Shown: positions 1-11,160 of the stretch, piece by piece | Layout: each line of letters begins with the position of its first letter | Numbering within the stretch: position 1 is the stretch's first letter | From: Niebla homalea | Lineage: Eukaryota > Ascomycota > Lecanoromycetes > Lecanorales > Ramalinaceae | Reading direction: 5' to 3' | DNA length: 64,000 nucleotides | NCBI GenBank assembly: GCA_019925105.1 | Contig: JAHGAU010000007.1 | Location: 1,116,001-1,180,000, forward strand | Notes under the pieces: model-generated | Told to the model about the DNA's origin: nothing | What the model saw: the letters and a program-made list of their open reading frames with translations, nothing else | The model's database searches: none | Position numbers and translations under genes: made by a program

Positions 1-2058
1 TAGACGGGGCATATGAAGCCTGAGTCAGGCGTGATTTTGGCTCATCTGTCAAGGTGGGACCGAAGCCCCGGAGGAGCTCCATGCATTCGAGATGCCCCTC
101 CCACGTTGCATAATACATCGCAGAGTAGCCTTTCTCATCCAGCATGCTGATGTCTACGCCTCGCTGGAGCAGCGTGCGTAGACATTCGACGTGACCCTCA
201 GAGGCCGCATGGAGGAGGGGCGACCATTGATAGAGCTTGTCGGGCTGATCAAGGTCCGCCCCATATTTCTCAAGCAGAAGCAGGGTTTGGGGCGCGATAC
301 CTGATCTTGCTACCAGGTGCTGAGGGTAAAGACCTTCTGCATCCGGGAGCAGCTTTGCGTTACGTTCAAGCAGGAGTTCTGCAATCGCCGTTGCACCATA
401 CTGGCAGGCGAGATCAAGTGGCACATGATCCGAATCACGTTCTGGATCGATCCGTGCCCCATGATCCAATAATTGCTCCGCACAGTCGAATTGAGCATGA
501 ACAATGGCGTGTATGAGGGGCGTGAAGTTGTCATGATCCAGCATGTCGATGACTTGGGGACAGATCGGAAGCAAGGTGCGCACCATCTCCACATGCCCAT
601 ACATGCATGCATAATGGAGGGGCGTGCGACCATAGATATCGGTTCTTGACACGTCGATATTGTTGGATACGCCCATCTGTAAGGCGACTTCTCGTCCAGA
701 TATTGCTGCTTCGTGCAGGCAGTTACGCTCATTGATCTCATCTTCGGCCTGAATGTCTACAACACCACTCTCGATGAACACCGATAGAGACTGATCTGGA
801 GCGTCGCCAACAGCAGCAAGGAATGCTCGAGTGACCTTCTCCCTCATCTCTGTTGAATGTTTCATTCGTCCAAGCCATTCTTTGAGAACATCTGCGTTGC
901 CAGTTCGCACAATCTGAGAGATTTGGGCTTCAGTATCATTGGTCTCAATCAACAGTGACGGGTTGGCGGTTGTATTCTCTTGGAGCTTGCTAGATTCATA
1001 TCGAGTGCTCTCGCCGTCAGCCCACGCTCCTAATTCTTGAAGGCTCGTTGTTGCCTGGTCGGAAAGATCACTGATCACATCCCTGTTGAAGCAGGGCTGT
1101 ACCTCTACCGCGCGTGACAGATAGAGTTCTTTCGTCCTTGACTAATCATGTATCAGCGTCAGACGACCAGATGGAATGCCTAGGACTTTGGACCTTGGAT
1201 GTCTTGTCCCACTAACACGAATCAGTAGGCATATATAATTAGAGGAGGGTGACCAGGCATACCTTTTTCAATATTTTCGAGAATCCGGTATTATTGATGT
1301 CAATGAATTGCTTGAAATCGGCGTGAGAGGTGGGGCCCATCATCGGCGATAGGACAGCAGCTGACTCACCTGTAGCTTGTTGAGGTCATTGCAAAATTGC
1401 TGAAAGCCTTCTTCCAGGGTGATAAAGCTGGCAGACAGCTTAGAAGCCGTAGAGCTTCTCGCCTGCACCGACTTTTTCTTATCAAGCAGGGACTTTAGAC
1501 GCAGCTTGAGCTTTTGACCGTTGGCGCCAACCAAATCTGAACCCAATAGACTGACATACCTCAGCCTCCTTCTGCAAGTAAAAGGCATTTACTTTCTCAA
1601 GTTCCCTTTCCTGCGGAAAAGTTTGAGATGCGTGGGTTTAGCTTGAGAGTAGCGGTGGTACTGACCAGTCGGAAGAAAAAGGTGGCTCGATTCGCCTGTA
1701 ACGCAACTTGGGCGTCCGGCGTGTCGGTCGTGGAGGTGGAGCCATTCTGAGCCTCAATTGTTGGAGTGGCGCTAAGCTGTTTAATGAGCTGGTCCTCTGT
1801 TAGTCACAGCTGCAGAGCAGAGCGAGGCTTAAGCTCGTCTTGTTGAACCTTTTTGAGCGCCTTGTAGTTGACGAAACTGGCAGCATATTCCGGTATATCA
1901 AGTTGCCTTTTTTGGAGATGCTTGCCGAACTTCCTAACGTACCAAGGTTTCGTCAGGGCATTGCATCTCCCAATTGCAGCTCTGAAGAGTCGGAATGGAT
2001 GAGAAGTGTTGTAGAGTGAGATCCGACTTAAGAGACAGGCACACTTTTCGACCTACAT
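1..2058 (-). CDS. PHO81: PHO81/NUC-2-type phosphate sensor (SPX + ankyrin), 3' end outside window
   Basis: Homologue of the fungal phosphate-signalling protein PHO81/NUC-2, which inhibits the Pho80-Pho85 cyclin-kinase when phosphate is low (family knowledge). The N-terminus is an SPX domain with KFGKHLQKRQLDIPEYAASF and FVNYKALKK, then LIKQLSATPT and LRLKSLLDKK. After about residue 250 come ankyrin repeats such as DIYGRTPLHYACMYGHVEMV and LDHDNFTPLIHA. The gene runs off the left edge, so the expected C-terminal GDPD domain is not seen. At least eight exons are needed. The start ATG appears to be split: AT at 2058-2057, intron 1934-2056, G at 1933. Further introns lie at 1789-1848 and from 1665 downwards, and an 18-nt exon codes WDKTSK near 1195-1212. 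Identity is firm; the split start codon is inferred from the MKFGK motif and splice phase. Confidence 0.88.
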
Positions 2059-3052
2059 TATTACTGAAAAGGCTCTCCGGCCTGAATGCTAGTGCACGAA
2101 CAGGCGACCGCTATGCAAAGTGGATCCTGCTCCACCTTCAGGTACCCGATGATTGCACAAATCTAGGGAGGCTCTTGAATAAGCCGGCATTAAGTGCATG
2201 GAAAATCCTTGCTTGCCATCTCCCCAGACTCTCCGCTGCACAGTCCCCAAGCGTAAAATGTTTGTATTAAAGGTCAATTGCTGGATGGGAGGGATTGAGA
2301 TCGGTAGGCCCAGTCTGCTCTACCTTTGTGTGACAACACGATTTAGGCGCCACACTGGGGCTGCAGCTTCCCATATGGTGGGACGACAGATAGAGAAGTC
2401 GCATGGTGGAAGAATCGAGAGTATGATTGGCAAAAGTGGGTGAAGATGTTTCGAGGCCACAGAAAATTGACTTTGCTCATGGTCTGGAGCCCTGCACTTT
2501 GTGCTGTGCCAATCATTGCCAATGAAAGCACCACGTTGACGGCTCGACGGGTAGACCATTTTAGGTACATCAACTGCATTCAAGGAAATACACATATAAG
2601 TGGTACTGTTCGTGTGTCAAAAAGAGGCAATACCATACCATGTCCATGTTCTCAACGGCGGTGCCTAGCTATCGTCGAGTACTGGCTGGGAGCTCACACA
2701 TTACTGTGCAGAACAAATTATCGGATGAGTAGCTGGTATTTGACCCCTGATATATACATTCGTAATATGAGAACTTTCTCTCACCCTCTTGCCGCTGAAA
2801 GACTGATTATAGCGACTTTCAATGATCCTTCGCACCACCAAAAGATAGACCCCTGCAAGAAACCCATGTCGTTTTGGAAATTGCAGTACGAACCGCGAGC
2901 AAGAACGGTAGAGACCCGGCTCAAGTATGCTAATGCCTCCACAAACACTGCATGCTGCCATCTACAAATACCACCTGGCCCGCTTTCGCCGTTGACCCAA
3001 GCCGATTAATCAATAACGCCGTTGGAGTATGCCGGTGGCGAGAATGGTCAAA
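2059..3052. other. intergenic, no gene supported
   Basis: 994 bases between the PHO81 start and the 3' end of the membrane-protein gene. A 189-codon open frame on the plus strand (2440-3009) has no recognisable domain and low-complexity codon use, so I do not call it. It should hold the PHO81 promoter. Confidence 0.5.
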
Positions 3053-4337
3053 TCAGAAATTTTGCGAGATGCCTGCACTTCCTTGGGCCGGAATGACTGA
3101 AGGGTTCTCGATGCGCGTATTCCTTCGAGCTGGCACATCACGAATGACGGGCTGGCCGCCGCCGTAGCTCCCATCGCCATATGGCCCATGTTGGGGCATT
3201 CCCTCGTCGTAATACATTCCGTCGTTGTAGTAGTGTTGACCAGGTGCTCCACCAGGAATCATGCCCTCCCCAGATGTGTCGGACCTGTGCGCACCAGAAT
3301 ATGCAGAGGACGCATTGGATGGTCCCCGATTAATATTGTTTTGTCGATTGTCATTGGCAGGCACTGCTCCCAAGGCACCGATGGTCTCCGAATCGTCTGT
3401 CAGTGGTCGGCCTTTGGGTGGGCTGCCAACAAGGGGATCGTTAGATTGGACATCAGAGCTTTTATTCGTGCCTGCCGTGGGGGAGCCATTCGTGTAGCGG
3501 CCGTTATCGCTTCCACTCGTCGATCGGGCGACACCAATTGGTCCATTCCCGCTAGACAGCGTAGTCGAGGGTTTCCTTGCAGTAGAAGTAGTGCCCCAGC
3601 CCCTGTATCCACTACCGTCCGTCTGTGCCATCTCTGCGTCATCCCCATTGCTGCTACTGCCCCCTACAGCTGGTAGTGTTGGATCATTGTTCGGATTGAA
3701 TCCGTACTCTTCCACTTCTTTTCGACGAAGATCCTCAGCCTCCTTGCGCTGTTTCCGCCTGCGCCAGAGAAGCAGGGCCACAAGCACGATGATGGCAACG
3801 GCGGCCACAGGCACCACGACAGCTACAGCAATCTTGCCTCCGGGAGAAAGTCCACTGGTGTTACTGGGGTCTGGCTTGGGTGTTGCTAGTGTAGTTGAGC
3901 TGGATTTGCTCGCAGGGGATGAGGATGAGGATATGGTCGTTGGCGTGCCGGTCGCGGGAGGAAATCGCTGTGGACTTTGTGTTGACGTTCGCACGATGAT
4001 TTGTGGACTGCCATTGCCCGTAGATCCATCGGCGCTGGTGGTGGTAGCGACATTGGTGATGACAACGACTGAGGGAGATGCAGTGACTGGGTCGGCGGAG
4101 ATTAGAGGAGATGAGGCGCCCGCTGCAGGATCTACTGTAGTGGTAGGAGGCAGTGAGGTTGTTGATACAACAATAGACGGCGGCGCAATGGTTGTCGTCT
4201 CTGGGCCTGCCGCCGAGCTGACTGGGAGGGTGACTGGTTGGGATGGACTCTGATAGACGCCTGGAAGAAAGGGGTCAGCATACTCGTGGTGCCCAATCCT
4301 ACTCGGAGTACTTACCGGTATTGTTCTGAGAAGCCAT
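3053..4337 (-). CDS. Ser/Thr-rich single-pass membrane protein
   Basis: Predicted 409-residue protein of two exons: 4337-4316 and 4260-3053, with a 55-nt GT-AG intron (GTAAGT donor). The start MASQNNTG is followed by a Ser/Thr/Pro-rich outer region (TTTIAPPSIVVSTTSLPPTT). Next comes one clear transmembrane helix around residues 155-180 (KIAVAVVVPVAAVAIIVLVA), then the basic stop-transfer WRRRKQRKEAEDLRRKE and a long Gly/Asn/Ser/Tyr-rich tail. No cleavable signal peptide is visible, so a reverse-signal type III topology is possible. The layout recalls fungal Mid2/Wsc-like wall-stress sensors and 'extracellular matrix' proteins, but no diagnostic WSC cysteine domain is present. Function unknown. 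Another exon upstream carrying a signal peptide cannot be excluded. Confidence 0.75.
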
Positions 4338-5603
4338 GATGGCTAAACGAAGAATGTTGAGATGGAATGAGCACAAATGTGGCTGTTGATAAACGAGTGA
4401 CGAAGCCCAGAGCCGGCCGAAGCTAAACGGCTGGACCAGCAGAAACAGCCAGTCAAGATGTCTCCAATGAACGATGATGCTTTAGTATTCAATGGATCGA
4501 TGGAGTTTTGAGTTGAGGCTGATGCGTTCGATGAGAGGGATGGGTGATGGTAGATACGTGTGAGCCGATCGGTCGGGAGGTGGTGCTCCTTGGCGGTTTG
4601 TCCTTCGTGACTCCTTCCCTTCCACCCCCAACACTTTGACCTTTTTGCCGACCTCACGAGAATCAGGTGATTGCCAGATCTGATCTACCGATCTTGTTAG
4701 GTCCTTAGGAGAAGGTTGTGCGTGGCTGGTGTCCCTTCACTCAGGGTTTCGGTGATGGTAAGGAGGGCGTGCGAGGAGGCGCTGGGGGAAATTATTGCTG
4801 AGGAGATGCGCTAAAGATACGAAGAGCGCTAGGCCCGTTCTGGCTCTGGTGGCTTGGAGGCTGGCCGCGCTTAAAAGTCGACCATAAAACACAGACCCCT
4901 TGGACAATTGTTTGTGATTTACAACGCAGAATTCATATGGAGGCGTTTCTTCAAGCTCCCGATGATGGGATTTGGGAGATTCTGAAAGCCGTATATCCAA
5001 ATTGTCAGCTAGCGAGTGTCTTTGCTTAGTGAGCCTGGGTTAGCGGAGTCTTACACAGCTGACCATTATCAGTCGAGCTCGTCGGCAGCCTCAGCCAACA
5101 ACGACGATTTGCCTTTGGAATGGCAGGAGTGCACATAGTCTATACCTGTTCAGTCTTAGGGATGACTGATGTCTTCCATCAATTGTCAGGGGAACTAATC
5201 TGCGGTGATGGATTTGGGACAGTCATTGCAACCCATAGTGGAAGCGAGATCTATTTTCTACATTCATTAAAGACTTTCAATTCAGACCTTTTAATAAGCC
5301 TACTTCTCGCAACGTCGCTGGCATATCGTTCCGTACCCCCTTTTCGCATGCGGTTGAGTAGATCAGATCATGTGGTAACGCCTATATTATTCAATCCTTC
5401 AGATACTGTAGCACGCCTACCACGGGGCAATCCTCACCAATCGAATCCTCGAGGCAATCAGCTCGCTCAACGATGAATGAATTGTGATTGATATTTGATG
5501 CCTGTGCATGCCTTCTCTTGGGGGGCAAAATGAACGCCAGATGGACGTACGCTGTCGTAGTCATCACTGAGATCCGTAGCAAGCCCATTCCTTCCAAGAG
5601 CTT
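4338..5603. other. intergenic, no gene supported
   Basis: About 1.27 kb upstream of the membrane-protein gene and downstream of the thioesterase. Short open frames on both strands show no family motif or plausible splicing. Probably promoter and UTR of the membrane-protein gene. Confidence 0.5.
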
Positions 5604-6041
5604 TCATTGTTTCACATACTTCGTATGCATGCCGTTGCAGACTGGATGAAGCTGACCGTCCCTGCCAATCGTACTGATCTTAATGGTGGTAAACGCCAAC
5701 GTCCCACCGACCTTGGACGCATTGCCCTCAATCTCAAGCACATCACCCTCCACAGCCGTAGAAACGTAGGTGGTATGAATGTCCGTGGAAACGCCGGTTT
5801 TATCCAGACCAGTCGACACGATTGCAAGACCGCCCGCCCAATCAGTCAGGCAGGCGGATACGGTGCCATGGAGCTAGCCTTTGGAATTGAGGTGCTCCTT
5901 ACGCACATCGAGGTGCGCTTTGATGGTGCCGGATTCCGCAGCAATGATCTCAATGTCACGTAGCAGAAACTTGTAGATTGGACTTTTGCTTTTCAGCTCA
6001 GACCAGTGCTGTCGAACGTGAGCATCACAATCCGCATCCAT
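5604..6041 (-). pseudogene. PaaI/ACOT13-like hotdog thioesterase with one in-frame TAG
   Basis: A single 146-codon frame from ATG at 6041 to TGA at 5604 has the length and pattern of the 4HBT hotdog acyl-CoA thioesterases. Visible motifs are IYKFLLRDIEI, the helix segment LHGTVSACLTDWAGGLAI with the family Asp, the strand YVSTAVEGDVLEIEG and FTTIKISTIGRDGQ. The frame is perfect except for TAG at codon 56 (5876-5874), directly before the conserved LHG. No GT-AG pair of normal length removes it; the best candidate would give an intron of about 30 nt. Known members hydrolyse acyl-CoA. Here either the gene is newly inactivated, the stop is read through, or there is a sequencing error. The downstream part has no obvious start restoring a complete fold. 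Confidence 0.72.
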
Positions 6042-6607
6042 GGTGAATAAAGATGGATCAATCGAACAGAAAGTTGGGCGATTATAATTGAGGGGTTGTC
6101 ATTGGCTCTTTAAGGACTTGGTGGTCTGCTGAGTGTGCGTTTAGATGGTTTCTACTATACAAAAGGCGCTATGAAATTCGCCTCTGAAAGCGTCTTAGAA
6201 CCTCTCTGTAATTCAACAAGCGCTGCGAATCAATGGCAAATATCTCCAAACAGCACCCAAGCTACATGCTCGCCGCTCTTTGACCAAGTACCAGGTAGTA
6301 TAAGTATCACCTGACGTCCCGCCAGAGACGCTGAACAATCCTGCAAGTTGACCATATCCTCTACCCCTATCATCCAAGCCTAAAAAGTGATATCTGATTC
6401 CCATTATTTCTATCTAGACCATTCAAGACTGAACACTAGACGATCAAGATGTGAATGAGTGCTCAATGAGCGTCATACTCTATCCGTTGTATCGATGGTT
6501 TCCGATATTGCATGGCCTTGTGAGTGTGATCAGAGGATAGCGCTTTGTCTGTTCCAGCTATCTGGCGACTGAGTGCAAGGAAGGGCATGGAAGAGGCCTC
6601 CTTTTCT
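6042..6607. other. intergenic, no gene supported
   Basis: 566 bases between the thioesterase start and the uL3m stop. Only short shadow frames; nothing recognisable. Confidence 0.5.
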
Positions 6608-7556
6608 TCATGCAGCAGCACTGGCTTGTTTCACAATGTTTGCATCGCTAGGAGTCACGATTGATGCCTCCGGCCATGGCTTTTTGATTGCATCTGAAAG
6701 CTTGACGATACATCCTTTCGGACCTGGTATGCATCCTGTCTCCAATGTCAATTGAAGATCCAGGACATGTTCCAGACATTCTGATCTCACCATTGAGTGC
6801 CAGGATTCCCTTGTCTTGGTCCACTCGTAGAACCTCAACATTCTGAACAGTGACTTGATGATTACCCATGCGGCCCGGCATCTTTTTCCCGGGCAAGACT
6901 CGAGAGCCACCGCCTTGTGATTGACCTGCAGATCCCATAGATCGGTGAGTCAAGGAGACACCATGCGTGGCGTCTTGCCCTTTGAAACCGTGTCGTTTCA
7001 TCCCGCCCTCGAAGCCCATGCCCCTCGAATTGGCTCTAGCATCGACGTACTGCCCCTTCTGAAACCAGTTCGCGCCAATATGCTCACCAATCCCAAGCAA
7101 CCCATTTTCGTCCTTGACTTTGAATTCGACCAGATGCCTTTTTGGGCTGACTTTGCACCCAGCGAAATGGCCCAATAGTGGTCGTGTCACATTGCTAGGA
7201 TGCTTCCAGCCTGAGCCAATCTGAACAGCGTAATACCCGTGGATCTCCTTCCGCTTGTGAGACACGACCTGGGCCCGATCCATTTGGACTATGGTGCAGG
7301 GACGGCGCTTGCCGGACTCGGTTTCATATATGGCGGACATCCCCCTTTTGATGGCTAAGGATCCTGTGCGAAGAGGTGTCGTATAGGCTTTGCGCGCAAG
7401 GGCAGCCTCGGTCGAGCTGTCAAGCTGAGGAAGGCCTTGACCTTTGTTGAATCGCGAGTTTCGAGGTGTAGAAATGGACTTGATGCCTCTTCTCTTGACA
7501 TACTCGACACAGCTCCGAGGCAGCAAAAATGCAGGTGGGAGCTGAATGGAGTTCAT
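6608..7556 (-). CDS. MRPL9: mitochondrial large-subunit ribosomal protein uL3m
   Basis: Mitochondrial homologue of ribosomal protein L3, a 23S-like rRNA-binding protein of the large mitoribosomal subunit. Two exons (7556-6791 and 6735-6608) with a 55-nt intron (GTGAGA donor) give 297 residues. The start MNSIQLPPAFLLPRSC opens a basic, Ser/Arg-rich stretch fitting a mitochondrial presequence. The L3 signatures follow: GMSAIYETESGKRRPCTIVQ, GWKHPSNVTRPLLGHFAGCK, SRGMGFEGGMKRHGFKGQDA and THGVSLTHRSMGSAGQ. After splicing the C-terminus reads ILALNGCIPGPKGCIVKLSD, then AIKKPWPEA, as in the family. Reading on without splicing loses the conserved GPKG motif, which supports the intron. The frame is open upstream of 7556 but that ATG is the first good start. 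Confidence 0.92.
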
Positions 7557-8667
7557 TGCGTTGGCCTTGATCCTTAGTATGTAGTAGGCTCGTGAGTATC
7601 TTGTACAAGAGAGCATCAACAGGAGTCTCGCCTCGTCTCAGATATACGCACCAGGCGCGCAAATCTCCGCATCTACACTTTTACAAAGACATTGGCGTCG
7701 CTATCTATGACAGGTACAACGGTGGTAAGATTGATGCAATGGTTTTCGTCTGCAAGCCGACCACCACAAGGATTCCAAATGTAGAATTAGAGCTTGCCTA
7801 GACGATCACTACCAAAATTGCAAGTCACAAGACCAGATTCCTGGATTTTAAAGCCCATCATTCTCTGTTCTACAAAAGTCCAGCTGTACCAAAAGATCGG
7901 GACCCGACTAGAGGCTCAATGCTACCTCACATTATGTGGAAGCTAAGCCAGATCTTTCTTCTGATGGACCATCTTTAGGACCACTGGTGCATACAACCAA
8001 CGCGTCGCTTGCACTTGCCTTCACCATCAGACATTTGGAATGAAATGCCACCTCTAGAGGTATATTGTAACTTGCAGAAGACTTCCTTGTTGGTGCTTAG
8101 TATTTCTCGTGGCCTGGCAGACTTCAACGAATATCGTAGAGATGCCCGATGTGGTATGTGTGTGACTGGATCATGAGGGGTCCAGCCGCTGAAACCACCG
8201 TCTCCCGAGGGACTGTATATCCAGCGCCACGCAGACTCAAAGCCTGGATCTGCTGCAACAGGGCTCTCAAACTATCGTTGCCAGTACGAACGCGCCGAAG
8301 CGTTCGAGCATATCCACGTTCCCAGTGGGGTAGCTTTCATGGCCCCTTGAGCTTTCATATTATGCAGTCTGCCAAGTGACGCAAACTTCCTGGGAAGGCG
8401 TTGCTAGGAAATGTTACTTAGAGCATCTATGCGGTAGCTGCGGGCTAAGCTTTTGCGTTGACACTGTCGAAGGCTCTCAATGCCATGACATGAACATCCA
8501 CGAGAGAGTGTCACAATGTCGTGGCTGTGGAAAAGTTACTTCAGCACCAGACAAAGGCGTGAGGCTTCAATCGCAGCAATGTACTTGTGACGATTAGATG
8601 ATGATCAAGGATCATAAAGATCTGAGGAATCGCCAGCCCTCTTTCTCTCCGTCCTCATCATGAGTCC
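7557..8667. other. intergenic, no gene supported
   Basis: 1.1 kb between uL3m and COA1. A 73-codon plus-strand frame at 8376-8597 is cysteine-rich but lacks an ATG and any known zinc-finger spacing; not called. Confidence 0.5.
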
Positions 8668-9324
8668 TCATGTTGTCTGGCCTCCAATTTCGCGCAGGGG
8701 ATCATCTCTTCCATTGTCTAGTAGCTGGATGATCCTGCCATCTTGCGTTTCAAGGCTCCATTCTTTTGTCTCAAACTGAAGACCCAAATCTTAGCATCGA
8801 TCTCAAATAGTCATAGGTACTGTGCTCACGTAGCCCATCCGGCTTCTTCTTTCGCTTCTAAATCTCATCAGGCCTTTGCCTCTTGTCCCTTTCACCCCGA
8901 AGGAGATATTGATTCGTCCATGAAGCTGGTTCATTTCACCCCATATCCATGGCCACATATCGCGGAAGTAAATCTCGTCTCCGAGCTCCTGCCTGCCAAC
9001 ATCACTCGTCCTCAGCGCGTACAGCGTGGCCGCAACAACAGATGATGACGATTTCTGATAGTTGAAGATCCCGAGGGCAGACAGTGTGACGATCATGACG
9101 AAGATGGGCGCCGTGCGGAACCAAATGCGATAAGAGGGCGTTATAGAAGGCAGAGCGCGGTCAGGACGTCGACTCATAAGAATCTGGCCTGAATTGGGCT
9201 GGGGAGGTGCGACGAGAGTGCGCTTCGGGGTGAATCGGGACCCCACATATCGAGGTATTGCCCTTCCTGGAGCCAATGAGGTCTTGCGCGATAGCAGACC
9301 GGATCCCAAACACGGACGTGCCAT
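8668..9324 (-). CDS. COA1: cytochrome c oxidase assembly factor COA1
   Basis: COA1 is a mitochondrial inner-membrane protein that acts with Mss51 and Shy1 in early assembly of cytochrome c oxidase subunit 1 (family knowledge). Two exons (9324-8830, 8775-8668) with a 54-nt intron give 200 residues. The sequence has a basic N-terminal presequence (MARPCLGSGLLSRKTSLAPG), then one transmembrane segment (TAPIFVMIVTLSALGIFNYQ), then the family motif GDEIYFRDMWPWIWGEMNQL and ISFGVKGTRGKG. The second exon supplies FETKEWSLETQDGRIIQLLD. An ATG at 9345 in the same frame is an alternative start. It is divergent from the next gene with only 161 bases between starts. Confidence 0.9.
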
Positions 9325-9485
9325 CACTGGATAAGTATTTAACATGGCCGGGATGTAGAGCAGAACAATGTTACTAGAGCCACGTTGGGCGACTTGGATT
9401 ATATGAGAAGGTTTAGCCGAGGATCCTCCAGCGTTCAATAATATCGAGCTATTCTAGCACTTTCTGGTCACGCAACTACTTGGAA

Positions 9486-10208
9486 ATGAGATCTCCCCGG
9501 CTGCGAAGAACGTTCCACTTTCCAACAGATGATAGCGACGAAGATGACACGCCCCGAGAAATGGACGAAGAAGGTGCGACGCCACATGGTTTAGATCATT
9601 TGCGAACACGCTTATTCACGTGTATTAGAGCAAGAGAAGTTAATTCAAAAGCTTCAAAATGAGGATGACAAATGGAACCAGCTATACAAAGTCTGCATTC
9701 GACATAAGCCGACAGGGACCGTGCTGACCTTCTTGTCCAGCGACTTTTCTTTGCAATTTCCATGACTGCTGCTGTCTCCTTCCTTCCTACTTTGGCTTTG
9801 TCTCCGCTGTTACAAGCCAAGCTAGTCTGTTTTCTCGGCATGTCAAGCATTTGCACTTCGGCCTGTGCACTCATACTGATTCCATCTGGTCGATCCGAAC
9901 AAAAGATGAAAGGCTTCGGAGGCACAGGTCACTCTGGCCCTCTGATGGCGTACCTGGTCCCTCTGAATGGAGCATTGAGCCTTTTGTTGGCTATAGGAGC
10001 AATTCCGATGAGAAGCAAGCAGGTCGTTCACGAAGGCTTTTGGCTGCTCTGTCTGCTCCCTAGTTGTCTGTCTGACGGCTGTAATTGCAGGGGTTACGCT
10101 CACGGGAATGCAGGTATCTTTGCCCTGATCGAGATCGTGAGACGAGTCATATCGTCCGCTCCTGTGGAAGAGCTCGAGAAGCTTCGATACAAATATAAGG
10201 GGGCGTGA
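9486..10208 (+). CDS. small multi-pass membrane protein, uncharacterised fungal family
   Basis: Four exons (9486-9573, 9629-9690, 9741-10062, 10114-10208) give 188 residues. The N-terminus is acidic (PTDDSDEDDTPREMDEE), followed by a short amphipathic stretch (EQEKLIQKLQNEDDKWNQLY) and four hydrophobic segments, for example FLPTLALSPLLQAKLVCFLG and LVPLNGALSLLLAIGAIPM. The C-terminal signature EELEKLRYKYKGA and a preceding helix (SIFALIEIVRRVI) match a conserved fungal family I remember without a known function. Introns are 55, 50 and 51 nt. The last one is a multiple of three without a stop, so an unspliced reading also stays open, but only splicing gives a continuous fourth helix. Possibly ER or Golgi; localisation is not determined by sequence. 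Confidence 0.78.
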
Positions 10209-10224
10209 TGCTTTTTGGGGTGTC

Positions 10225-10695
10225 TCATAGAAAATCGATCATGTCGAGCCTCTTCGCAGGGTCGTTGGGTAGGCACATTTGCATGCTTTCATTCAACATG
10301 TCCAAAGTAACTGCCACATGGGAAAACCTCGTCTTCTTAATTTGCATCTCATCACGATTGGGTGGCTTTCCACTTCGATGACTCAGCATGGATACATCTG
10401 ACCATCTGTTTTCGTACCTGAACTTGGCATGCTTTGTGCCTCCCTCAAAATACCACATAAGTAGAAGAGTTTTCACAATTCTATGTTCCATCCCGCGCAA
10501 TTGCGTAGCACCTTGTAAGAATTCCAGGGTATTCTGGACCTTATAAGGATCAAAATCTTCGGTCTTGCCCAGGCGGAACTCAGTATTGATGAGCCTTCTT
10601 AGCGTTTGTCGTGATGGCGACGAGTACTGAATGGCCCGAAGTGCTTGCCGATACAATTGATGGTATGCATGGAGAATATTTTGGCGGTGGGCCAT
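10225..10695 (-). CDS. LYR-motif-like mitochondrial protein (DUF1763-type)
   Basis: Intronless 156-residue protein starting MAHRQNILHAYHQLYRQALR. The Leu-Tyr-Arg triplet near residue 14 followed by a basic amphipathic helix (ALRAIQYSSPSRQTLRRLIN) is the pattern of LYR proteins, which help Fe-S delivery, complex assembly or mitoribosome biogenesis. The central part (DPYKVQNTLEFLQGATQLRG, MEHRIVKTLLLMWYFEG) matches the fungal DUF1763 family as I remember it. The C-terminal third is polar. It is convergent with the preceding gene, 16 bases between stops. The exact process is not known; assignment rests on the LYR pattern plus the DUF1763-like block. Confidence 0.75.
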   Translation of the reverse strand: MAHRQNILHAYHQLYRQALRAIQYSSPSRQTLRRLINTEFRLGKTEDFDPYKVQNTLEFLQGATQLRGMEHRIVKTLLLMWYFEGGTKHAKFRYENRWSDVSMLSHRSGKPPNRDEMQIKKTRFSHVAVTLDMLNESMQMCLPNDPAKRLDMIDFL

Positions 10696-11160
10696 TCAAT
10701 GACACCAGCGTACACGATGTCAGACCTTCCATCATTGGGGCTTCGGAGATTGGAAATAGGTAAATTAAAAAATTAGAGCGTTAGGCGCGCGGCCAAACAA
10801 ACGCCTCCTAAGATCCCGCTCATCAATTTTCGCCAATGACACAAACATCTCTCTATAAGAAACATTCTCGATCCAGCATTGTTGTCCAGTCACTGCATGC
10901 CGGTTATGGCGAACTCGCGTCTTGCCAACACGCAAGCACGATAGATCAGCCTAGCCCCCGTCTCAAGTGTAGCGGTGTTTCTATTGCGCAAGCTTTTTCC
11001 TTTGGTATATGATTGCATCCATTCCATACCACCCCGGCTTTGAATCAATGCTTGCCGTTGCTGTCAAAAAGATGTTTATGCTCGTTATTTGGTCTATGCT
11101 ATCCTTGCATCCTTTTGACCACTAACCTCTCAAGGCTTGCTTCAAACTATTTCATGCAGG
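10696..11160. other. divergent intergenic region
   Basis: 465 bases between the LYR gene and the DUF2293 gene. A GCAG just before 11161 may be the acceptor of a 5'-UTR intron. No other gene seen. Confidence 0.45.
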